From the NCBI GenBank assembly GCA_946122785.1, contig CAMGYJ010000010.1:51336162-51400161 (forward strand): DNA of 64,000 bases, read 5' to 3'. The notes under the pieces were generated by a model. It searched no databases. It was not told the origin of the DNA and saw nothing but the letters and a program-made list of their open reading frames with translations. The stretch comes from Linum tenue. Taxonomy: Eukaryota > Streptophyta > Magnoliopsida > Malpighiales > Linaceae. Made by a program: the position numbers and the translations under genes. Shown piece after piece: positions 13,289-24,945 of this stretch. Position 1 is the first letter of the stretch. Each line of letters begins with the position of its first letter.

Positions 13289-13439
13289 ATAGTTTTGAAC
13301 GGAAGTGGATGGATTGACCAATTTGTTATTCACTCAAATTTGTTTTGCCAAAACGTGCAAAATTAAAGAATTGTGACCGTTTTGTACAAAGTGAATAGGT
13401 TTGTGACCATTTATGATAATTAAGGACTACAGAAAGCTG

Positions 13440-14463
13440 GCCCCAAGTTTAGTGTAATTACTGCCGCTTCCACGCCTTGCCATCCTTTTGCGCTTTCTTT
13501 CCCCTTTCGGATTTTTGGGTCGCTATTATTGCTTGTGCACGGCACTGGCCATGAATCCTATTTACTTGTTCTGGCGAGCTTGATTGTGGTCTGTTGCAGG
13601 GAAAGCAAGCAATTGGTTGAGAGCTGTACCGATTGAGTGCAGACTGAGAGGCCTTCCGAAGTCCGTGCGGCGTCTTGAGGTGCACTCATTTTTCAAGACC
13701 AGCCTCTCTGCATACGCATGCCACCTGGTTTCGCCCTGCATTGGGCTCATCAGGGAGACGACAATAGCCTCCGACCAGTTGTGCTTTCTCTTGCAACGAT
13801 CCCCTTCATAGCCACATCCTGACTCGGTCAGATGCGATGCACAGGCAGACAACGCCTTATTGCTAATGTCGCCCCCTTTACCCTTCTCATGGCAAGACAA
13901 CCTGATGGCAGCGTTCTTCAGACGATCAACACGGTCACGACATTTTGGGTTGTGACATTCTCCACCACTCATAATGCAGCACGTCCTCGTGCTGGTGAAG
14001 AATGCTTCTCTCCGCAGCATGTATTGCAACACTCGAACCGATTGTGGGCGTCCGCATACGATACCATCCTATGATGGACAAGCTCCGATCACGTCCTCGC
14101 GCTAGCCTGCTGTGCCCCGCGCACATACCGCTTCGCCCCTCGACATCAACCTTCACTCTTTGCTTCTGCTGCGCTAATACCTCAGTCGACCTTCACCCTA
14201 CGCTACTTCCAGCGTTTGTACCTCAATCGACCTTCACCCTACGCTCTCGCTAGCGTTAGTTCCTCGGTTGAACGGCATTCTCGGCCGCTGCATCTTCAGC
14301 CTGTCGAGGTCCCCCACAACGGCGCAACACATGTGTATCTGCGCCCGGACCGCCTGATATGCGCATCTAGGACCGTCTCTCGGGCATAGTGTCGGCCCAT
14401 ACTCGACCTATGTCGTACTGAGAGAGGAACTAGGCTCTTCAGCCTAACCAGACTCTGATACCA
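13440..14463 (-). mobile_element. LTR-retrotransposon leader/internal fragment
   Basis: On the minus strand a primer-binding site TGGTATCAGAGTC (14463-14451), complementary to initiator Met-tRNA, follows an LTR-like end. Downstream (leftwards) comes about 1 kb of GC-rich sequence whose frames give no gag or pol motif that I can identify. On the plus strand, 13590-13640 can be read KASNWLRAVPIE, a word I associate with another plant retroelement family; this may be a nested fragment. The element is incomplete: no second LTR was found. Confidence 0.5.
14135..14270. repeat. Short GC-rich minisatellite, about three units
   Basis: The word CGACCTTCACCCTACGCT or a close variant recurs near 14145, 14188 and 14230 with intervening AGCGTT and ACCTCA words, giving a period of roughly 42-45 bp. 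It lies within the retroelement leader fragment. Confidence 0.6.
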
Positions 14464-14810
14464 TGTCATTAACCAGTTGCTCCCAATAACTCGAGTTGTT
14501 GGGAGAAGGTTATGTTGGATCTTATAACACTCTATAACATACTCAGCGGCAGCGTGTTGCAGGGAATTGATGGAAGGATAGTATGACAGCTGCAATAAGG
14601 GGTAAGCGCAGCAGTAGCGTGCGGCTGGTGGGTAAGAGGCATGGTCGTCAGCGGGATTTTGGGAAGAACCAGTGAGAGAAACCAGTGGGGTGGAAAAGGT
14701 TTCTTGCAAAGGCTTTGATATGCGCTAGAAGACAGAAAGTGATACAGTAACGGGCAAAAAGCGTACCCGGCTTTTATGTATAGAAAGAATTACATTGATA
14801 CCTTATTTTA
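14464..14810 (-). mobile_element. LTR-like sequence next to a tRNA primer site
   Basis: The minus-strand sequence ending ...GGTTAATGACA abuts the primer-binding site. Its last 76 bp (14539-14464) share the core CCCAACAACTCGAGTTATTG with the LTRs of the TRIM at 33723-34015, so the two are related. The right boundary is a guess; no target duplication was found. Confidence 0.45.
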
Positions 14811-15250
14811 CTTTCATTCACTTGACAAATCTTTTGCTCAATACATTCCATCATCTGAATTGAAGAGGAAAAAAAATCTGAAATTTCCGTGTGGGCCATA
14901 AATTCCACAGCAAATGGTTACAGTTTTTAAAACTTCTTCACCACAAAATGTAGCAAGCCAAAGTTACTTCCAATCAGAATAGAAAGAAGTCAATTATGTC
15001 AATCAAGGTTAAAAGGTAAGACTACTCATATTTCACAGCCAAACTACTCACATTTTAGAACTGAATTTGAACAAGAACATGATATAATTTGTTTAGGTCA
15101 GCTACTATTGTTTTGATGTTACATACTCCACGATGAAATACAGGTATATTGAAATTGGCAATGTGAAACCATCTGACAAAGGAAAGGCAACAACAAAGGT
15201 TTTTATAGATAAAAAGGTCGTACAAAAAATGAAATTAATGTATTAGGTAG
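14811..15250. other. No recognisable feature
   Basis: AT-rich spacer between the retroelement fragment and the next coiled-coil gene remnant. Nothing was identified. Confidence 0.4.
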
Positions 15251-17435
15251 TAGATACTATTTGTTCAAATAGTCCACCTTAGCATTGTCCATAAGAAGTT
15301 TGTATTTCATCTGTGTAATATCATTGAGTTTGCCTTTTGCCAACTCCAACTTGACTGTAACTTCCTCCTAATCATCGGTATCCTGTTACAAGAGAACAAT
15401 CAAAAGATTGGCAACTCTAGACTTCTAAACATCAACACCCTGAACCCTTTCCATCCCATTCATCAAACTCTCACCACAATGTAATAGTATTTTATGTTCT
15501 TATGGAAGAAGAAGGAGAAGAAGATCTAGAAATGATCTTAAATCATATGCTTCCTATCTTCTTGCGCAGTTCGGAGAACATTGAACTAGTCCTGCCTCAG
15601 TTCAAAATTCAAATCCTCGCATAGTCGCATGTCAAATTTATCAGAAAGGTTCTCAAGAGAGAATAACAGCTATACCTCTTGTTGCCTGAGTTCTGAATTG
15701 ACACCATCTGCAACCCCGGAATAGTAAGTACTGCTACAATACACATGTCCAACTCAGAACCACTATCACAAGAGAAATTAATGCCTAAAATATAGTGACT
15801 CATACTTTCTGTACCTCATTCCTGCAAATTTGGCAGGCAAGCTCGTTCTTGCTGTATAAGCTCCCATGTAGGCATGCAAGACAGCCAGATAGATGGAACT
15901 AAAGGAAGCATCTTTTGCACCTCTCGTGAAGGCTATCACTGCTTTCTTCATAGATAAACCAATGCCCAGAGTAGGCAAATTCAGTTCAGCTAGAAGGATG
16001 GCCATTACGCATAGTAATTACCTATTTTAAAATAAACATAGTAATTAGCTAACAAGACCTATGTTCATTGGAACTTTTTCTGAAAGCATTGAATCTGCAA
16101 TAGAGATATTGTACTGAATTTATGATTCATTAAAATGTCTGAGGAGTAGCAGACCAATAAACAACAAAGTAAGAGTAAAACATAATGAGACTGGTCATAG
16201 GGGTGGGAGATCTTGACAAGCAACAGTACACGCAAAAAGCATGCAAGAGATTTTGATCAGTTTGCCATGTTGTTCATTTAAGGCTTCCTTTGTTTTATTT
16301 TATTTTTCACTTTTGCTTGACATACTTCTGTAAGTACTTGGGTAAGTGTTGCCGAGTTCAATTCTAGAGAGGCAATCGTTTTTTTGTTTCTCCGGTATCT
16401 GTGAGCATATATGAGCTTCAACCCTTGAAGTCTTCTCTAAATCTTCATTGAGTTGTTGTTTTTCAGCTTTTGCTGCAAAATAGCAGAGAAGGGTGAGTAT
16501 AAAATGAATGCATTAGGAAGCCAAAATTCAATGTTTTTAAGAGCTATTACCACTTGAACTTTCTTCTTATTTGTTGGTATGTTGCCACAACAATTTATTT
16601 CAAGATTCACTGAAGAAGCTAAGATTTTTATTCCAGAGGGAAAAGAAAAGCATAAGGAAACAGTAGAAGAAAGGACGGTTGCATGTAGTATACACTGTTG
16701 AAGGTAGGAGTCCAGAAGTAATTAGGTTTTTCATAGTTCGACTTAGCATTCAGCTTGAGTTTATTAAAGTTTTCATACAGTTAGATTAAGAATGCAGGTC
16801 CTGCATCTAGATGCTTGTTTTGTTATTGGGGCAAGGGAGATGGACGAATTGGCTCATGTGTCTTTCTGATGCCTAAACAAGTGAGAGACTATCAATAATT
16901 TCAAAGCTTACAATTGGAGTCAAATAGGTGTAAAATTTACTTGATTAGCTTATGTATTGTAAACGAATATAATTCATGTTCAGATGAAGTTCTCAAAGAT
17001 ATGAACACCCCATTCTCCAAGTAATCAAAGAAGAATCTCAAATATCCATCACTTTTACTGAATCTTAAATTAAGCTTTAAAATTTTGATGGAACCGTATC
17101 ATCCTTGTGAACTTAGAACATGTCATTTCCCCTTCTATGCTTCCTTGTCTAGAACCACCTTCTGAAGGACATTATAAGATTGGTTGGTTAGAAGTAAAAA
17201 AAAAAATTCTCCCTGAATCTTTCTATTCAACAAACTAACCAAGTGACCTCAGTTGAGATTTTCCAGTTATCTAACTCCTAGATTCAGTGGAAAAAAAACA
17301 AGATAAATAGTGGCCAAGTGCAAGATAATGTGAATTGTTGGAATAATTGGACGAAGATAATGAAACACCGATTAAAAAAAATAAAGACAAACAGATAGGA
17401 GAAAAACAAGTGTCGAACAAACAAGCAATTCACAC

Positions 17436-17616
17436 TCAAAGATAGGCAAGAGTAATTCGAAGCAAAGGAAAAACCAGAGTTGAGATCACGACTCCAATAG
17501 TAAAAACGAGAGCGTGCTCTTCCATTGATGCCTTTGCTGCTTGATCTTCCACATCTACAATTTCATCATTACAATTTACGTTGAATTTCTCAGGTTTCTG
17601 TTGATAACTCATAGAC

Positions 17617-17670
<54 letters not shown>

Positions 17671-17722
17671 CACCATTCATTTGAGAGCGTAGAGCCTTCA
17701 CGTACTGCAAGTACTCTTCCAT
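17436..17722 (-). CDS. Possible 55-residue protein with hydrophobic tail (start of the coiled-coil locus)
   Basis: Exon 1 (17722-17674) joins in phase to 17554-17436 and then meets TGA at 17438-17436. The product would be 55 residues: the conserved start MEEYLQYVKALRSQMN-DVED, then a strongly hydrophobic end (ALVFTIGVVISTLVFPLL) resembling a tail anchor. In relatives the equivalent region continues as coiled coil, so the hydrophobic tail may just be intron read-through of the broken gene. The intron contains a (GA)n run right after the donor, which is GTGCCT and weak. Confidence 0.35.
17619..17669. repeat. (GA)n microsatellite
   Basis: About 25 uninterrupted GA units, just inside the first intron of the minus-strand coiled-coil locus. 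Confidence 0.97.
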
Positions 17723-18780
17723 CTTCTGATTGAATTGCCTCGAACCTCCCTCTCGCTAATCCAAACACGCGCAGGCTAGTAAGTTTGCAAATAATAGAAA
17801 TGGCGAAGGACGAGATTGGTCGCTCATGGGAATGAATGAGGATCACGTTGAATTCCACGGCGGCAAAATAGTTCAAATTTGGTGGTCGAAGAAGCTTTGG
17901 AGAAAAATCGTTCAAATTTATGATTGCAATCTGCAGCAGCGCAAAAAGTTGCTGCCTGTCAGGGGCGAATTTGGCTATAGTGCACATAGCTATTTTTGTG
18001 TGCATGGTGCATTTACGGTTGGTTGGGATGCAGCCACATCATGTAAAGCTAATCTTAATGGTTGTGATTGTTTGGCTAGAGGAAGGGTTTCAAAAAGTCT
18101 TTGATGGCTAAATGAGAGCGGCTAAATCGAGCCAGCCACTCTTTTTGTGGGTCCCGTTCGCTTCTTTTTGTGGACGCGCTGCTCATCCCGAGAAGGCCCC
18201 AAGTGTGGGTTCGGCGTCCCTGGTGCTCAGAACACTACCGTCCTCGTCGTCAAACCCACAAGCCACTTTGGCCGCATTCTCGTCAGAAAGCTCATGCTCT
18301 GCGGCTACACTTTCAAGGTTCCTCTTCTACTTTTACCCACAATTGGAAGTCGACTCGATTCTTAAGCATTTTTTTAGCATTCTATTAATTATCTTCTCTG
18401 GTCTCCCTACTTCTTCCGACGAGTCTGAATTGGATTGGCGGTTCTGGTTTTCACGAGTTTTATTGGTTTTCTTCTCGTTTGGTTTTCAATTGGTGATTTC
18501 TTTTTGATTTGAGATATGGTATTTTCTTGTTGATAACTGAAATTTTGACAACTTTCTATCTCGATGACTAAGATATGATTTTTTCTCTCGTTTGTACCCG
18601 TTTGATGAATGAGTTGATATTTTGTTGAATAGGAGTTCAAATGGTACCAAAGATGAGTTTCAAATACCCCTTAGTACTAAATATATGTTGATTTGTTTCA
18701 GACACAACTTGCAGCCTGTAGTGTGCGTATGTAATGAATAGTAGATGTAAACATATATGATATATGTTGTGATTGATTCA
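17723..18780. other. Intergenic, unrecognised open frames
   Basis: Upstream of the coiled-coil locus on the other strand. Overlapping plus-strand frames at 18112-18507 are open in all three phases for about 200 bp because the stretch is GC-rich. A 40-codon frame at about 18854-18976 (DGSAWILLDDGHFDWKHFIR) follows a TTTCAG acceptor-like site. No family was recognised, and a small or broken plus-strand gene is possible. Confidence 0.3.
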
Positions 18781-20252
18781 ACACATATTCATTAAGATAT
18801 TAACTCATATATAATACTAGGTAAATTCATATTCATATTAACTAATTTTCAGGATGGCTCGGCGTGGATTCTTTTGGATGATGGGCATTTTGATTGGAAG
18901 CATTTCATCCGGATTACAGCTCTTCTCAATTTGATCGCAAACAGATCTTTTAACCCATCAGATCATGAAGACTAGAGTGAATCCTTTCAGGCTGTTGTAA
19001 TTGTATATGATGTTGTATATGTATATATCATTGAGAGTTTATTGGTGGGTTATTTGCTATGTATTTTTTTCAATTCCTTTTCTAGCAATTGTAAGTGTAC
19101 CTTGCAGTAAATATTTTTTTTTTTCCCTGAAGACAGATTGTAGACGATGTAGTTGAGGTTGGTCTCATTTAGTAAACAGTAAATATAAGTTAACAGTGAA
19201 TATCAGTTGAGGTTAGTACATAATACTAGTTTACCTTGTATGGAATATTAATTGACCTGCTACTAGAGCTGAGAATTGGTTTATTTGACTTTAACATGTG
19301 CTGAGCAAACATTGAATATCAGTTAATATGGTATTGAATAAGATCTAACCTAGTATCAAATATTAGTTGAACTAGTACTATAGTGGAGATCGATATATTT
19401 GACTTCAATATTTATTGAGTAAACATTGAATATCAGTTAACTCATACTTATATTACTTTACAAAGTAAAGTCATATTCCGGAATTATCTCAACTCATATT
19501 CACTAAATTCATATTTAGTAGAAGTGAGTCATTCCATACAAGGTGAACTCAACTTCATTATTGGTAAACTCAATTCAATATCATTGTACGGATTATGACT
19601 TGAACTTACACAGAATATGGGCTTATCTGGTTTTAAATAAGAATTAACATGTGAACGAATATGAGTTGAATAAGTAGAATTTGATTGTTTGGTACCACTT
19701 AAATTATATTCTTCCTAATGTCAATTCATATTTAACAACAACTAAACTGATATTCAAGCTCTGTTCAATTCATATTCACTGCAATGTAAAGTAATATCCA
19801 ATATTTATTCAACTCATCCATAGTACCAAATACTATTATATTGAGTGTCAACCAACTCAAAAATCCAATCGTCGTCTTTGGTACCAGTTAAACTTATATT
19901 ATCCAAATGTCAATTCATATTTAAGTATTTAACAAGTAAATTCATATTCGTAGTGAGTTCAAGTCATATTTGACACTAAATATCATTTGAACTCACAATG
20001 CATATGAGTTTAGCCTCCATTAAATATGGGTTAACTTATGGATAAATTCATATTCAGTGTCGGTTCAAGTCATATTCAATACAAAGTTGACTAATACTTA
20101 TTGCTTACTCAACTCATATTTTATGCCAAGTTTTGTCATATTTAGTGTCAACTGAAAAATAATCAAATTCTCATTATTTGTACTATTTCAACTCACATTC
20201 GTCCAGATGTTAACTCATATGTAAAACTAGATAAATTCATATTCAGTATTAG
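18781..20252. repeat. Degenerate AT-rich repeat tract
   Basis: The words AACTCATATTC, AATTCATATT and the inverse GAATATGAGTT / GAATATCAGTT recur dozens of times in both orientations. Larger units can be aligned by eye: TTGGTACCA.TTAAA..TATATT at about 19690 and 19878, and a related unit near 20185; the stretch around 18797-18840 resembles 20206-20252. It looks like an old tandem or foldback array. It stops abruptly at the copia fragment. Confidence 0.6.
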
Positions 20253-22240
20253 TTCTCCTCAAGCAGCGGCTGACGTCACTCCGCAAGCAGCGGCTGAAGT
20301 CGTCCCTCTCAATCCCGAGAGCCCGCGTGCTGCTTCTTCTGTCACTCCTTCCTTGTCGACCTCGTTGTCCCATGCCAGCTTGTCTCCCATCAGTCCTGCT
20401 TCGAGCGAAGCGTCCTCCTCTTCACCTGCTACTCTCGGCAGCCCCCTCCAAGAGGAGTACACACCGCATGTGCCTACACCACCTTAAGAACCTGCGGTTG
20501 GATATCTATGATATAACTGCCCATCAAGCTTCTCACATCCGATATCCTATATCCCACCATGTCTCCCATGCTCGAGCATTACCGTCTTTTTGAGCCTTCA
20601 TAGTTGTTGTTGATAGCTCTAGAGACCCTCACTATTTTCACCAAGCTGTGTGTTATGCACATTGGAGAGCGGTCATGGTTACAGAAGTCAATGCTCTGAA
20701 GCAAATAAGACATGGAGTCTCGTTGAGCTTCCTCCTGGAGTCACTCCCATTGATTGTAAATGGGTCTACCGCACAAAATTTCTTCTCAATGGTGTGATTG
20801 AACGCTTCAAAGCTCGTGTTGTGGCCAAGGGGTACACACAGGTTGAAGGAGTTGATTATCATGATACTTTTGTGCATGGTGTCAAGCTTGTCACTGTTCG
20901 TTGTCTCCTTGTCGTGGGCTCGTGGCTGGTTCATTCATCAACTGGATGTCGATAATGTGTTTCTTCACAACGATCTAGAGGAAGTTGTTTACATAAAGAT
21001 GTCTTCAGGGTTTGCCGCACCCGATGACAAGCGGATATATCGTCTTCACAAGTGTATTTATAGTCTCAAGCAAACCTCGTGAAATTGGTATCACAAATTC
21101 ACGTTGGCTCTCTGTGAGCTTGGTTTTTGAGCGTCTCCTGTCGATCATTCACTCTTCATCTACAGTCAAGGTACCTCCTTTGTTTTGCATTGATTTATGT
21201 TGATGACATCATTCTTGCTGGCACAGATATGGACTTCATTACATGAGTCAACCAATTCTTAGATCGTCATTTCAGTATCAAAGATCTCGACACCTTGTGT
21301 TACTTGCTTGGTTTGGAAGTGGCACGGTCTCCACGAGGCATGATCCTCAGTCAGCAAAAGTATGTTTTTGATATTCTTGAAGATGTTGGTGTGCTTGGCG
21401 CTCGTCCCAATGCTTTTCCCATTAAGCACAACCACCAGTTGACCTAGCCCTCTCAAGCGACTCTTGTTGATGGTTCTCCCTTTTGTCGCCTTGTGGGTCG
21501 TCTCCTCTACCTCACCGTGTCTCGTCCGTCACCTACGGTGTTAATATCTTGAGTCATTTCGTGCATGATCTCACATAGGCTCATATGGATGGTGTTGTTC
21601 GTCTGTTGCGGTATCTAAAGTCGTCTCCCGGTCAAAGGCTCTACTTCCCGGCTAAGAATGATCTTCAGCTTCGTGCTTATTGTGATGCAGACTGGGGTGG
21701 CTGTCAAACCACCAGTCATTCTAACAGTGGTTTCTGCATCTTCCTTGGCGCCCCACCAGTCTCCTGGCGCACCAAGCAACACAAAGGTCGTTGCCCGTTC
21801 CTCTGTAGAGGCTGAGTATAAGGCCATGGCTTTCACTATCAGTGAAGTCTTATGCCTTAGATGGCTTCTTGCCGAGCTAGGCGCACCTCAAGCTGCTACT
21901 ACTACTCTTCACTGTGACAATCAAGTTGCTATTTATATTGCTGCTAATCCGGTCTTTCACGAACGGACTAAGCATGTCGAGATGGATTGTCACTTTGTTC
22001 GTGAACGTGTTGTCTCCGGAGCTATCTTGCTAGTCAAGGTCACTTCCCATCTCCAGGTGGCTAATCTTTTCACCAAAAAGTTGGGTGCTGATAGTTTTTT
22101 ATTTTTGCTTTCCAAGCTGAACGTGCGTGACCTCCACCGTCCAACTTGTGGGGGCGTATTGGGCCAGGAGAGTGTGTCGAGCCCAACTGATGAGCCCATC
22201 TCCGAGTCGTGTCCTGTAGCCAGCATGACTACGTCGATTT
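20253..22240 (+). pseudogene. Decayed Ty1/copia pol fragment
   Basis: Contains, in shifting frames, the linker after integrase (about 20253-20480), the start of reverse transcriptase ([52 protein letters not shown]), degenerate YVDD-region codons near 21190-21215, and RNase H (AYCDADWGG, SSVEAEYKAMA, LHCDNQVAIYIAANPVFHER). Frame changes and stops (for example near 20940 and 21080) show it is dead. No gag, protease or integrase core is present and no LTR pair was found, so the 5' half is missing. Confidence 0.9.
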
Positions 22241-22656
22241 GTACGTCTATTTGCCCTAGTGCAATAAGGACTTGGAGTAGGGTTACATATGATAATATAT
22301 AGACTTGTAAGGTCACTCACTGGCAGTGTAACACAAGTTCATCATCAGCCAATAACATAACCTGGAGAGCTATTGCTTTCCCGTGGATTAGTCTTGAACA
22401 AATCGTTCAGAGATACCACATAAAATCGTGTGTCGTTTTTATTTTTGTCATTATATTTTTCATATATCGTGTAGAATTTATCAATACTACTCAAAACACA
22501 ATTAAACTGTTCATAAAATGACAATGTTAACTCTAGAGATAGAGATAACAATTTTTTGAGGTTGTAATAGGACTTCATTAATTCTCGTTATTTTGTATAA
22601 TTTACTTAACTTTGATTTCATCTCAAGCAAAAACTTCTTTTTATTTCTTCAGCGCA
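22241..22656. other. Spacer, possible copia LTR remnant
   Basis: Follows the copia RNase H end. A G-rich run (GTGGGGGCG, about 22148-22156) could be the polypurine tract, which would make the next few hundred bases 3' LTR remains. There is no second LTR to compare with. Confidence 0.3.
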
Positions 22657-22665
22657 TAAATTTAA

Positions 22666-24190
22666 GGCCAAATTCACTTGCATAGCCAAAACTTTGACGA
22701 TTGTGACAAATATAGCCAATTTTGGAGAAATACCATAAATAGCCAGATTTTTGAAATTTCGATGACAAATATAGCCATTTCCGTTACATAATTTGACGAC
22801 GTCAATGACACCGTTAGTCTATTTAACGGACAGTTGATGTGGCTGCCACCTCACCATGTCTTTCCTTCCCACCTCAGCATCCATTGACAGGTGGGATGCC
22901 ACGTCACATTAAAAATTTAATTTTTTAACAAATTATTTTTAAATTATTTTTATTTTCTTTCCACTCACTTCATCTTCACCAACAAAACCTTCACCAATAA
23001 AAATTTAATTTTTTATTTTCTTTCCTTCCCACTTCATCTACCTTATCCTTCTTTCCAGCTCCGAAAAAATCGATCTCAATCTTCTCCCTGAAACCCTCCA
23101 CCTTCTTCCTTTTCTCTTCTTTCCACAAGATGTACATCCAATCTTCTCATCGAAACTCCTCCGCCATCACTCTAGATCGACGACAACACTCATCGACGAA
23201 CACACCGATCCAGCCGATCCACCCCTCCGTCGAGTCACCCCTCAATCCAGTCCGGCTCGTCTCCCCGATTCACTCCTCCATCTCCGTTCCGGCTTCGACA
23301 AAGGCAATCATGCATCATCTTGCTGGCGGCAAAGACAACCGCTCATCCTCTTCTCGCTCTGGCACGGCATGGCGGCTTCTGACGATGCTGGTCTGTGGGA
23401 GAGTTAGGGATTTATGGATTTTGGGATTTGGGATTTGGGTCGCTTGATCTTCCATCTGGGTCGCACCACTAAGAACGACGACATCTTTGGGGCTTCTTGG
23501 CTTTATCATCGTCTCCTCTGTCTCAGACTCACAGATCGAGGAAGGAAGGCCGATCTGGAGAGTTAGGGATTTATGGGTTTTTGGATATTTGATTGTGTGA
23601 TTTGGGGGGTTTGATCTGAAAATGGTAGGAAGAGATGGCGATGATTTTGTTTTTGAATTTTTTGGGTTTGTGTTTTATGGGCAGAAAAGAGGCGTCAAGA
23701 TTTGAGGCAAAAACTACTTTTCACGGCATCTGCCGATAGTGGGGGACTGGGGAGGTCGTCGGGAGAGAAGGAGAGAACGAAGAGTGATGAGGGGACTAGG
23801 GTTGAACACTTAATTGTTTGTTGTTTGGGTTATGGAAGGCTTCTATCCTAGTGATTACTGAAGAGGAAGCTTATTGCAGAAGAGGAAGCTTCTGGTAGGA
23901 AGTATTGTTGAAGATGAACAGGCGGTGGTGGTGGGGAGAAAGACATTTATTTTTTTTTATGATTTTTTAATTTAATTTGATAAAAAATATAAGTATAAAA
24001 TTTTAATTATTTTCCACATAACATTATATTTTAATAAAATATGCCACGTCAACTACTGCTGTTAGTCCAGTCAGCACGTTAACTAACACCGTCAAACAAT
24101 TGGACGGAAATGGCTATTTTTGGTATTTCGCCAAAAGTGGCTATATTTGGCAAAACCGTCAAAGTTTTGGCTATACAAGTATATTTGGCC
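22666..24190. mobile_element. Mutator-like element with captured-looking interior (Pack-MULE candidate)
   Basis: The termini GGCCAAATTCACTTGCATAG and, inverted, GGCCAAATATACTTGTATAG extend for about 130 bp of inverted similarity (AGCCAAAACTTTGACG, then AAATAGCCA...TTTCCGT). The flanks are a perfect 9-bp duplication TAAATTTAA (22657-22665 and 24191-24199). No transposase. The interior 23130-23530 is much richer in GC than the arms and encodes an open plus-strand frame (23130-23447, 105 codons, Ser/Pro-rich start) of unknown origin, which is typical of gene fragments carried by such elements. Confidence 0.85.
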
Positions 24191-24945
24191 TAAATTTAAT
24201 TTGCGAAAATGTTACGTTTCGAATTTAGACATTTTCTTTGTGTTATTTTCGTCTATGGTCAGCCGTTTCACGTTTCTTCATCAGGATTCGCGTTTCATAT
24301 TTGATTTTCCGTAGACGTTCTTGCTTCCAGATTCTGCATTGCATAATTCCTTTCGCCTTCTCTCTCTTCCCTCCAGCAAACACAACGTTCCTTCTTCCGT
24401 TAAGTTCCCTTCTTTCTTCTTCTCCAACCCATCCGGCCATCCTATCCCATCCCATCCCATCCCATCCCTTCAGCGTCGTCATAGCATAACTCCTCCAGAA
24501 TCTCCGATCCAAACTCCCAACATCCGTGCGGCCGTGCCCATAGACGAACTGAACAGCGCTAGCGACCGCCTCCGCAACCGTGGCCTTTCGTTTCGTTTCC
24601 CCTTTTGCCGTTGATAAGGTAATCGCAGCTATCATACATCCGCTTCCTTCCTTAGATTATGTGCAACTTAATTTCACTGCTCTGCTACTCTTTAAATCCC
24701 TTATCAACTAGATCTAACCGATTCCTCCAACAGTCCAACCTAAATTAGACTTTCCTAAGCTAGATCCAAGTTCGATCACCTTCTGCTCTCCTCTCACCCA
24801 CTGTATATGCTTTCTTAATTAGTTTGCTTTCTTCTTCCTCACTGCTCAACTGTCACTGTGATGGGTTATGATCAGAAAAGCAGGGAGAGAGCAGAACTAT
24901 TTCAAACCCCTGCTTGAAGCAGACAAAGTAAGGAGAGAAGAGGAA

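Larger units (their letters stand above)
8506..17722 (-). pseudogene. Plant coiled-coil protein gene, dispersed and probably broken
   Basis: Seven collinear minus-strand segments match, by memory of the family, an uncharacterised plant coiled-coil protein that starts MEEYL.YMK.LRSQM and ends with a Cys-containing tail. The segments are 17722-17674 (MEEYLQYVKALRSQMN), 17554-17476 (DVEDQAAKASMEEH), about 16472-16360 (LNEDLEKTSRVEAHICSQI), about 15660-15530 (CEDLNFELRQD, stop, FNVL), 15382-15257 (LELAKGKLNDITQMKYKLL then TAG), 8994-8875 (EEYESFLSDKAGELEYLQSL) and 8574-8506 (VNCICGSEYRVAMGLCA then TGA). The last two exons have clean splice sites and join in phase 0. The 15.6-kb segment has a stop where relatives have Trp (TGG to TAG), and exon 15382-15257 runs into TAG. 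About 6 kb of mobile DNA separates the two halves. The product would be a mostly helical protein of unknown function. A functional gene with mis-read exon edges cannot be excluded. Confidence 0.62.

Noticed and set aside
13562..14032. Minus-strand 156-residue frame
   Set aside because: Lies in a GC-rich retroelement leader where several frames are open; no motif was recognised.
14296..14709. Minus-strand 137-residue frame crossing the LTR-like end and primer site
   Set aside because: It reads straight through non-coding LTR and primer-binding sequence, so it is very unlikely to be a gene.
18112..18507. Plus-strand frame with transit-peptide-like start
   Set aside because: Overlapping frames are equally open, there is no homology, and the end is low-complexity; not enough to call a gene.
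23130..23447. 105-residue frame as a stand-alone gene
   Set aside because: It is inside a non-autonomous transposon; kept as cargo of the element rather than called a gene.
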